This document shows positions 1 through 5,919 of a stretch of DNA of 6,537 bases, piece by piece (the stretch's first letter is position 1; each line of letters begins with the position of its first letter). Source of the stretch: an uncultured Lachnospiraceae bacterium (GTDB taxonomy: Bacteria; Bacillota; Clostridia; Lachnospirales; Lachnospiraceae); assembly GCA_902782815.1 (NCBI GenBank), contig CACZOS010000329.1, forward strand, positions 1-6,537, given 5' to 3'. Both the position numbers and the translations under genes were made by a program. The notes below the pieces were generated by a model. The model did no database searches, was not told the origin of the DNA, and saw nothing but the letters and a program-made list of their open reading frames with translations.

Positions 1-23
1 AGATTTTGGAAGAGGAGGTGTAA
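1..23 (+). CDS. Possible 3' end of an upstream gene (last 6 codons plus stop)
   Basis: One frame starting at base 3 reads Ile-Leu-Glu-Glu-Glu-Val and stops at TAA (21-23), two bases before the rpmF start codon. Its last codons would contain the rpmF ribosome binding site. In many Clostridia the gene before rpmF encodes a DUF177/YceD-family protein with an acidic C-terminus, and such a tail would fit. Six codons cannot prove this; the frame may be open by chance. Confidence 0.3.
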
Positions 24-25
24 CC

Positions 26-205
26 ATGGCAATTTGTCCTAAGAACAAATCTTCAAAGGGAAGAAGAGACCGCCGCAGAGCGAACTGGAAGATGACTGCT
101 CCTACTTTGGTAAAATGCAGTAAATGTGGTGCTTTAACCATGCCCCACAGAGTTTGTAAAGCATGCGGATCTTACAATCAGAAAGAGATCGTTGCTGTTG
201 ACTGA
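26..205 (+). CDS. rpmF: 50S ribosomal protein L32 (bL32)
   Basis: This encodes a 59-residue structural protein of the large ribosomal subunit, complete and of normal length for bL32. The N-terminus (MAICPKNKSSKGRRDRRRAN) is the conserved basic part that contacts rRNA. The second half carries a four-cysteine zinc ribbon: C31-x2-C34 and C44-x2-C47, followed by GSYN. This is the zinc-binding (C+) form rather than the cysteine-free paralogue some bacteria use under zinc limitation. The ATG is well supported by AGGAGGTG (13-20) five bases upstream. The promoter is outside the window, so the gene is probably cotranscribed from the left. A terminator follows 25 bases after the stop. The fatty-acid genes plsX and acpP, which often follow rpmF, are absent here. 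Identification is essentially certain. Confidence 0.97.
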   Translation: MAICPKNKSSKGRRDRRRANWKMTAPTLVKCSKCGALTMPHRVCKACGSYNQKEIVAVD

Positions 206-230
206 TCAGCGATGAATACATGTGAGAGCG

Positions 231-263
231 AAACCGGGATAAGTTTTTTATCCCGGTTTTTTT
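231..263 (+). terminator. Intrinsic terminator of rpmF
   Basis: A 12-bp perfect stem pairs 231-242 with 248-259 around a five-base loop (243-247). The core is CCGGGATAA pairing with TTATCCCGG, and the T-run 257-263 follows. It separates rpmF from the carbohydrate genes, so those genes should depend mainly on their own promoter. Confidence 0.93.
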
Positions 264-283
264 ATACTTTTAGTGATTGCTTA

Positions 284-313
284 TTTACAATTAACCATGC
301 AGAATATTATAAT
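284..313 (+). promoter_or_regulatory. Sigma-A-type promoter of the amylosucrase operon
   Basis: A -35 element TTTACA (284-289; five of six matches to TTGACA) is separated by 18 bp from a perfect -10 TATAAT (308-313). Transcription would start near 320, giving a leader of about 36 nt before the ATG at 356. It lies just after the rpmF terminator, in an AT-rich gap of about 90 bp. I found no convincing operator or catabolite-response element around it. Confidence 0.72.
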
Positions 314-344
314 ATAAGGGATCATATTGTTTGAGTAATACTAT

Positions 345-349
345 GGAGG
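345..349 (+). promoter_or_regulatory. Ribosome binding site deciding the amylosucrase start
   Basis: GGAGG ends six bases before the ATG at 356, a normal spacing. The in-frame TTG at 350 directly abuts this site and could not be used with it. The protein therefore starts at 356, two codons shorter than the longest open frame. Confidence 0.85.
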
Positions 350-355
350 TTGGCC

Positions 356-2275
356 ATGGCAGCGAAAAAAACGGTCACAAAAAAAACTGAGGGGAAGTCT
401 CGGTTAAAGACCAGGAACACCGAAAAAAGCAGGAAAAAGATAGATGATGATATTTTCTATTTTCGGATGAAGGAGAGGGTTGACGAATTAAAATGGCTCT
501 ATACCGAGATGTATCATAATGATTCAATGTTCTCCGAACTCTGCGATCAGATCCATGAATTTTACCTGGACAGAAAGACCGGACTGAAAGAACTGGACAG
601 GGAGAGAGAGCAGGATCCCGACTGGTATAAGTCCAACGACATGCTGGGCATGATGTTTTATATCGAGAATTTCGGCAAGGATATGAAGGGGGTTATCTCC
701 CGCCTGGACTATATAGAGAAATGCAAGGTGAATTATCTTCATCTCATGCCCTTCCTGGACACAGTCGAAGGAAGGTCAGACGGTGGGTACGCCGTCTCGG
801 ATTTCCGCAAGGTCAGACCGGATCTCGGGACAATGGAGGACCTGGAAGAACTGACTGCGGCCTGTCATGAAAAGAAGATCAACGTATGTATGGATTTCGT
901 CATGAACCATACATCCGAAGACCACGAATGGGCGAAGAGAGCCAGGGCCGGAGAAGGAGAGTATATGTCCCGTTACTTCTTCTTTGACAGCTATACCATA
1001 CCCGAGCAGTTTGAACGGACTGTTCCCCAGGTATTCCCCACCACGGCTCCGGGTAATTTTACCTGGCTTCCCGACTGCCAGCACTATGTGATGACCACCT
1101 TTTATCCCTATCAATGGGATTTGAACTATGCCAATCCACGGGTCTTCAATGAGATGATGTACAATTTCCTTTTTCTGGCCAACAAGGGTGTGGATATCAT
1201 CCGGATCGATGCCGTGCCTTATATCTGGAAAGAACTGGGAACTCAGTGCAGGAACCTGCGCAGGGTGCATACCATCGTCCGCATGATGCGGATCATCTCA
1301 GAGATCGTCTGTCCGTCTGTTCTCCTCCTGGGAGAAGTGGTCATGGAACCGGAGAAGGTGATTCCCTATTTCGGTACCGTTGATAAGCCGGAATGCCACA
1401 TGCTTTATAATGTGACCACCATGGCGACCACCTGGCATACGGTGGCCACCAGAGAGGTTGATCTTTTAAAACGACAGCTGGATATCATTTCCGGATTGCC
1501 CAAGGAATACCTTTTCCTTAATTATCTTCGCTGTCATGATGATATCGGATGGGGACTTGATTATGGCACCCTGGCTTCCCAGGGAAAAGATGAGGCTATG
1601 CACAAGGCTTACCTGAATGCCTATTTCCAGGGATATGCCGGGAACAGCAACAGTCGCGGTGAGCTCTATAATAATGATCCGGTAACCCGTGACGCCAGAT
1701 TCTGCGGCACCACAGCATCCATGTGCGGGATTGAGAAGGCAGGGTTTGAGCAGGATGACGCTGCCATGGACAGGGCCATCCGTTTCGATCTCATGCTTCA
1801 TGCCTACATGTTTATGCAGTCCGGTATCCCCGTCCTTTACAGTGGGGATGAGATCGGCCAGGTGAACGACTACTCCTACAAGGAGGACCCGCATAAAGCT
1901 CTGGATTCCCGATATCTGCATCGTGGCGCTTTCCGCTGGGATCTTGCGGAGAATATCGATGATCCGGACACAGTGGAAGGAAGAATCTTTCAGGGATTGT
2001 CCAAACTTGAGGAAAAGCGTAAAAATGAGAAGGTCTTCATGTCCAATGCTGACATGTGGACGCTGGAAACCTATGATCCGTCACTTTTGTGTATCGGCAG
2101 GCATTATGATGGGGAAAAGATGATCGGTATCTTCAATTTCAGTGAGTTTGACAAGACTGCCTGGATCAATATGGAAGACGGTTATTATGAAGACATGTTT
2201 TCCGGTGAGGTCCTGGAGGCCAGAGCGGTTCCCGTTGAGGCCTACGGATTCTGCTGGTTGAAAAAAAGAGGATAA
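356..2275 (+). CDS. Amylosucrase-type glucansucrase (GH13 subfamily 4)
   Basis: The 639-residue protein matches the length and architecture of amylosucrases, which transfer glucose from sucrose to an alpha-1,4-glucan and release fructose. After a basic tail (about 1-28) come an alpha-helical N-domain (about 30-95), the TIM barrel with inserted B and B' loops, and a C-terminal beta domain (about 555-639). By eye against remembered Neisseria polysaccharea amylosucrase, the active site is complete. R283 and D285 (nucleophile) lie in IIRIDAV, and E327 (acid/base) in LLLGEVV. H394 and D395 (transition-state stabiliser) lie in RCHDDIGW, and H185 in FVMNHTS. D142 (SDGGYAVS) and R519 (DSRYLHR) match the salt bridge that closes the glucosyl pocket. 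Several acceptor-side residues differ (see findings), so true polymerase, sucrose hydrolase or glucosylation of another acceptor remain possible. No signal peptide is visible, so it should be cytoplasmic. It is first in the operon, 34 bp before a fructokinase, which supports sucrose as substrate. The GH13_4 call is strong; product specificity is uncertain. Confidence 0.88.
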   Translation: MAAKKTVTKKTEGKSRLKTRNTEKSRKKIDDDIFYFRMKERVDELKWLYTEMYHNDSMFSELCDQIHEFYLDRKTGLKELDREREQDPDWYKSNDMLGMMFYIENFGKDMKGVISRLDYIEKCKVNYLHLMPFLDTVEGRSDGGYAVSDFRKVRPDLGTMEDLEELTAACHEKKINVCMDFVMNHTSEDHEWAKRARAGEGEYMSRYFFFDSYTIPEQFERTVPQVFPTTAPGNFTWLPDCQHYVMTTFYPYQWDLNYANPRVFNEMMYNFLFLANKGVDIIRIDAVPYIWKELGTQCRNLRRVHTIVRMMRIISEIVCPSVLLLGEVVMEPEKVIPYFGTVDKPECHMLYNVTTMATTWHTVATREVDLLKRQLDIISGLPKEYLFLNYLRCHDDIGWGLDYGTLASQGKDEAMHKAYLNAYFQGYAGNSNSRGELYNNDPVTRDARFCGTTASMCGIEKAGFEQDDAAMDRAIRFDLMLHAYMFMQSGIPVLYSGDEIGQVNDYSYKEDPHKALDSRYLHRGAFRWDLAENIDDPDTVEGRIFQGLSKLEEKRKNEKVFMSNADMWTLETYDPSLLCIGRHYDGEKMIGIFNFSEFDKTAWINMEDGYYEDMFSGEVLEARAVPVEAYGFCWLKKRG

Positions 2276-2309
2276 AAACGAGTATTTTAAGGATTTGGAG
2301 GAGTAAAAG

Positions 2310-3269
2310 ATGGCTAAATATGATGTGACTGCCCTCGGCGAATTACTGATCGATTTTACGGAAAGCGGACTCAGCCCTCAGGGGAATCCTCTTCTTGAGG
2401 TCAATCCCGGCGGAGCTCCCTGTAATGTTCTTTCCATGCTGACCCGGCTCGGCCATTCTACCAATTTTATCGGCAAGATCGGTAAAGATATGTTTGGAGA
2501 CCTGCTGGGTGAGGCTTTAAAAGAAGTCGGCATCGGTGTGGAAGGCCTGATGATCGATCAGGAGGTGAACACCACTCTGGCTTTTGTCCACACCTTCCCT
2601 GACGGAGACCGGGATTTCTACTTCTACCGCAACCCCGGGGCCGATATGATGCTTTCCGTTGACGATGTGAAGGAAGACCAGATAAAAAACAGCAGGATAT
2701 TCCATTACGGCACCTTGTCCATGACCCATGAAGGGTGCAGACAGGCCACAAAGAAGGCCATTCAGATTGCCGAGGAAGCCGGATGTATTCTCTCCTTTGA
2801 TCCCAACCTCAGGGAGCCTTTGTGGAATTCCCTTGACGAGGCTAAAGAACAGATCTTATATGGTATGGGTCACTGTCATATCCTGAAGATCTCCGACAAT
2901 GAGATTCAATGGCTCACCGGGGAAGAGGATTATGATGATGGGGTACGCTGGATCAGATCCCGCTTTAACATCCCCCTGATCCTGGTATCCCTGGGCAGCG
3001 AAGGCAGCCGTGCCTATACGGAATCCCGCCGGGTGGAAGTGCCTGCCTATGTTCAGGAAAACACTATTGAGACTACGGGAGCAGGCGACACCTTCTGTGC
3101 CTGTGTACTCCACTATGTGCTGGCTCACGGCTGGAAGGGCTTTTCCGAGGCTGAACTTACCGAAATGCTGACCTTTGCCAACGCTGCGGCCTCCATCGTA
3201 ACCACCAGAAAAGGTGCGTTGCGGATCATGCCCACTGCAGAAGAAGTCCAGGCTTTGATCGATGCATAA
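2310..3269 (+). CDS. Fructokinase, PfkB/ribokinase family
   Basis: The 319-residue cytoplasmic sugar kinase is complete and of typical family length; it probably phosphorylates fructose with ATP. PfkB signature 1 is the glycine pair in NPGGAPCNV (32-40), for sugar binding. Signature 2 is ETTGAGDTF (254-262), with the GAGD anion hole and catalytic base D260. Segments that resemble fructokinases more than ribokinases or KDG kinases are FYRNPGADMML (105-115), FDPNLREPLW (163-172) and KISDNEIQWLTG (193-204). VSLGSEGS (227-233) leads into the ATP site. The start is set by GGAGGAG (2297-2303), six bases before the ATG. Only 34 bp separate it from the amylosucrase gene, with no promoter or terminator between, so the two are surely cotranscribed. 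Fructose released from sucrose by the upstream enzyme is the obvious substrate. The family is certain; the sugar is inferred from motifs plus context. Confidence 0.9.
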   Translation: MAKYDVTALGELLIDFTESGLSPQGNPLLEVNPGGAPCNVLSMLTRLGHSTNFIGKIGKDMFGDLLGEALKEVGIGVEGLMIDQEVNTTLAFVHTFPDGDRDFYFYRNPGADMMLSVDDVKEDQIKNSRIFHYGTLSMTHEGCRQATKKAIQIAEEAGCILSFDPNLREPLWNSLDEAKEQILYGMGHCHILKISDNEIQWLTGEEDYDDGVRWIRSRFNIPLILVSLGSEGSRAYTESRRVEVPAYVQENTIETTGAGDTFCACVLHYVLAHGWKGFSEAELTEMLTFANAAASIVTTRKGALRIMPTAEEVQALIDA

Positions 3270-3296
3270 AAAGGAAAACGTTGAACCTTGAAAATT

Positions 3297-3334
3297 ATCC
3301 GGAATGAACAGTTCATTCCGGATTTCCTGTTTTT
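3297..3334 (+). terminator. Perfect hairpin between fructokinase and GH3 genes (attenuator-like or weak terminator)
   Basis: Twelve perfect base pairs join 3297-3308 (ATCCGGAATGAA) to 3312-3323 (TTCATTCCGGAT) around the three-base loop CAG. An interrupted T-rich stretch follows (TTCCTGTTTTT, 3324-3334). The stem begins 27 bases after the fructokinase stop and the T-run ends 28 bases before the preferred GH3 start. I see no good promoter between it and the GH3 gene, so full termination would silence that gene. Partial termination, mRNA 3'-end protection or an operator palindrome are all possible. Confidence 0.6.
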
Positions 3335-3347
3335 AGCTTGCATTTAC

Positions 3348-3354
3348 GGAAAGG
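3348..3354 (+). promoter_or_regulatory. Ribosome binding site deciding the GH3 start
   Basis: GGAAAGG lies eight bases before the ATG at 3363 but only two before the in-frame ATG at 3357, so 3363 is preferred. The longest open frame begins at a TTG at 3288. That start has no properly spaced binding site and would translate through the hairpin. Confidence 0.62.
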
Positions 3355-3362
3355 ATATGACT

Positions 3363-5780
3363 ATGCAAAAATGGAGCAGGGCAAACTATATGCCCAATAA
3401 ACCCCTTTATGAAGGTAAAGACCATGTCACTTCAGGACAGGATCATCTGTCCCTGTCAAAGGAAGCGGCAGCCGAGGGTATGGTCCTGCTGAAAAATGAG
3501 GATGATCTTCTCCCCTTCCGGCCCGGACAGAAGCTGGCAGTCTTCGGAAAAGGATTATTTGATTACGTCAAGGGAGGAGGGGGGAGCGGGGATGTAAGTG
3601 TGGCTTATGTTCACAACCTCTATGACGGTTTCCGGCTTATGGAAAATGGCCCCCTCCTCTACCAGCCTCTTGCAGACTTTTATCGGGAATATGTGGACAG
3701 GCGTTATAAAGAGGGGGACCTTCCCGGTATCATGAGGGAGGCCGTCCTGCCTGAGGAACTGGCGAAGGGAGCCTCCGCCTATACGGATACCGCGCTGTTC
3801 GTTCTGAGCCGTTTTTCCGGGGAAGGCTGGGACAGGCGGAGTGTTTATTATGAAGGACAGGAAGTCTGGGAGGCCGATCAGTCAAAAAGAAGCCAGAAAA
3901 TCTTCGGGGACAGTGATTATTATCTTACTGAGGAGGAGAAAAGCCTTCTCCTGCTGGTTAAGAAATATTTCCCCAGGATAGCCGTAGTCCTGAATGTTGG
4001 TGGAGTTGTGGATACTTCCTGGTTTGCTGATGATCCTGCCATATCTTCCGTACTGCTGGCCTGGCAGGGGGGCATGGAGGGTGGTGTGGCAGCTGCCGAA
4101 CTGCTCATGGGACTGGAGAATCCTTCCGGCAAACTTCCGGATACCTTTGCCCTGGATCTGGAGGATTATCCTTCCACAGCCGGTTTTCACGCATCTGTCG
4201 ATCATGTGGATTATGTTGAAGACATCTATATGGGATACCGCTATTTTGAAACGATCAGGGGGATGAGAGAGAGGGTGGCCTATCCCTTTGGATATGGCCT
4301 GTCCTACACCCGTTTTTCCGTGAAAACCCTTCTTGCTTCTCGTATTGACAGGAGCATCTATTTCATGATAAAGGTGAAGAATACCGGAACCCGGGCAGGT
4401 AAAGAGGTGATCCAGGTCTATATGAAGGCTCCCAAGGGAAAACTGGGTAAGCCGGAGAGGATCCTGGTTTCTTTTGAGAAAACAAAAAAACTTATGCCGG
4501 AAGAAGAGGAACTGATTTCCGTGGAAGTACCCTTCTATACCATGGCATCCTACGATGACCTGGGAAAGATCAGCCCATCTTCCTATATACTTGAAAAAGG
4601 GGAATACTGTTTCTATGTGGGCAATTCCGTCCGGGGATGCGGCCTGTCTCCAAAGGAGGCAGATTACTCCTTCCTTCTGGAAGAAGACCTGATCCTGGAG
4701 AAACTCAGCCCCAGATGCAGTCCGAAAAATTTGAGCAGCCGCCTTCTGGCGGACGGTACCCTGGAGAGTCTGCCCCGGAAAGAGACGGAAAAGAACGGGC
4801 CTGACCCCCTGGGCCTTCCTCCGGAATTAAGAGACGGCGTGACCCCGATTCTTCGTGGACAGGATCATATTTTCCGTCAGGAAGAGGATCCGGGGATAAG
4901 AAACCTGATGGATGTGTGGGAGGGAAAGACAGATCTTAAATCTTTCATGGATCAGCTTACGGATCAGGAAATGGCAGATCTGCTGGGAGGTCAGCCAAAC
5001 AGGGGTGTAGCCAATACCTTCGGATTCGGCAACAACCCTTCCTATGGTATACCAAGTCTGATGACCACTGACGGCCCCGCAGGGGTACGCATCCTTCCCG
5101 AGTATGAGATCTACACCACAGCCTGGCCGTGTTCCAGTCTGCTGGCATCTACCTGGGACCGGAAGCTTCTTTATCAGGTGGGCAGGATGGCAGGAGAAGA
5201 AGTCAGGGAAAACAATCTTTCCGTATGGCTTGCTCCGGCGGTCAATCTGCACCGAAACCCCCTGTGCGGACGTAACTTTGAATACTATTCCGAGGATCCC
5301 CTTCTGACGGGAGAGCTTGCCGCTGCCCTGATCAGAGGAGTTCAGTCCCTTAAGGTCGCGGCCACAGTCAAGCATTTTGCCTGTAATAACAAAGAAACCA
5401 ACCGGAGAGAGAGTGATTCCAGACTTTCGGAAAGAGCCCTGCGTGAAATTTACCTGAAGCAGTTTGAGATCATTATCAAAAAGGCAGATCCCTGGGTGGT
5501 CATGTCATCCTATAACCTGATCAACGGGGTGAGAGCATCGGAAAATAAAGAACTTCTGGAGGATATCCTGCGGGGAGAGTGGGATTATGACGGGATCGTG
5601 TGTACTGACTGGTATACCCACGGAGAGCATTATCGGGAACTTCTGGCCGGAAATGATATTAAGATGGGTACCGGCTATCCTGACCGGCTGATGCTCGCGC
5701 TCAACAAAGGTCTGATCGGCAGAAAAGATATGGAACGGTCTGTTGCCAGGCTCCTGAGAATGATCATGAAAGTCGATTAA
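3363..5780 (+). CDS. Beta-glucosidase, GH3, circularly permuted domain order
   Basis: This 805-residue (807 from the ATG at 3357) glycoside hydrolase should remove terminal beta-linked glucose with retention. Its domain order is reversed relative to ordinary GH3 enzymes. The alpha/beta sandwich comes first (about 30-275), with SGEGWDRR (152-159), NVGGVVDTSW (211-220) and NPSGKLPDTF (253-262). YPFGYGLSYTRF (307-318) leads to a fibronectin-III-like domain (about 319-425) with VKNTGTRAGKEVIQVY. After a linker (about 440-510) comes the TIM barrel, with DGPAGVR (570-576), GRNFEYYSEDP (636-646), KHFACNN (670-676) and the nucleophile motif CTDW (747-750). Both catalytic residues are present: acid/base E154 and nucleophile D749. 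The same reversed order is known from R. albus and B. fibrisolvens beta-glucosidases. No signal peptide is seen, so it should act in the cytoplasm on imported beta-glucosides or cello-oligosaccharides. Some family members act on xylosides or arabinosides, so aglycone and sugar preference are open. It follows the fructokinase by 93 bp, across a hairpin. Confidence 0.92.
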   Translation: MQKWSRANYMPNKPLYEGKDHVTSGQDHLSLSKEAAAEGMVLLKNEDDLLPFRPGQKLAVFGKGLFDYVKGGGGSGDVSVAYVHNLYDGFRLMENGPLLYQPLADFYREYVDRRYKEGDLPGIMREAVLPEELAKGASAYTDTALFVLSRFSGEGWDRRSVYYEGQEVWEADQSKRSQKIFGDSDYYLTEEEKSLLLLVKKYFPRIAVVLNVGGVVDTSWFADDPAISSVLLAWQGGMEGGVAAAELLMGLENPSGKLPDTFALDLEDYPSTAGFHASVDHVDYVEDIYMGYRYFETIRGMRERVAYPFGYGLSYTRFSVKTLLASRIDRSIYFMIKVKNTGTRAGKEVIQVYMKAPKGKLGKPERILVSFEKTKKLMPEEEELISVEVPFYTMASYDDLGKISPSSYILEKGEYCFYVGNSVRGCGLSPKEADYSFLLEEDLILEKLSPRCSPKNLSSRLLADGTLESLPRKETEKNGPDPLGLPPELRDGVTPILRGQDHIFRQEEDPGIRNLMDVWEGKTDLKSFMDQLTDQEMADLLGGQPNRGVANTFGFGNNPSYGIPSLMTTDGPAGVRILPEYEIYTTAWPCSSLLASTWDRKLLYQVGRMAGEEVRENNLSVWLAPAVNLHRNPLCGRNFEYYSEDPLLTGELAAALIRGVQSLKVAATVKHFACNNKETNRRESDSRLSERALREIYLKQFEIIIKKADPWVVMSSYNLINGVRASENKELLEDILRGEWDYDGIVCTDWYTHGEHYRELLAGNDIKMGTGYPDRLMLALNKGLIGRKDMERSVARLLRMIMKVD

Positions 5781-5841
5781 AAGGATCGTTGATGATCAGA
5801 TTTCTGCATTGCATAAAGAAAATGAACAATTAAGAAAAAAG

Positions 5842-5902
5842 AAAACGGCAGTCCTTCTGAATAAGTGTAGTCATCACTTCGAAGAAGACTGCCGTCTTTT
5901 TT
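5842..5902. terminator. Composite, probably bidirectional terminator between convergent genes
   Basis: ACGGCAGTC (5845-5853) pairs with GACTGCCGT (5887-5895). After a one-base bulge (C5854), TTCT (5855-5858) pairs with AGAA (5883-5886). A further inner stem joins AAGTG (5863-5867) to CACTT (5875-5879). A T-run (5897-5902) follows on the plus strand. The A-rich left flank (5833-5845) provides the T-run for minus-strand transcription. It lies 61 bp after the GH3 stop and 17 bp beyond the regulator's stop, so it can serve both genes. Confidence 0.88.
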
Positions 5903-5919
5903 ATAACCAGATTTTCGAA

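Noticed and set aside
350..355. TTG start for the amylosucrase, two codons upstream of the ATG
   Set aside because: It touches the GGAGG binding site with no spacing; the ATG at 356 has the proper six-base gap.
776..1270. Long minus-strand open frame inside the amylosucrase gene
   Set aside because: It is antisense to conserved catalytic regions, has no ribosome binding site or recognisable motifs, and is a codon-bias shadow.
3273..3286. Catabolite-response-element-like sequence GGAAAACGTTGAAC after the fructokinase stop
   Set aside because: Only the left half matches the cre/LacI-type consensus; the right half lacks the expected CA end, and it is not near a promoter.
3288..3362. Longer GH3 protein from TTG 3288 whose extra N-terminus (FIPDFLFLACIYG) resembles a short lipoprotein signal with a LAC lipobox
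   Set aside because: There is no well-placed ribosome binding site, the hydrophobic run is short and contains Pro and Asp, and most of it is encoded by the perfect inverted repeat. A good site precedes the ATG at 3363.
4827..5375. 182-codon minus-strand open frame inside the GH3 barrel region
   Set aside because: It lies opposite a conserved catalytic domain and its translation shows no domain-like pattern.
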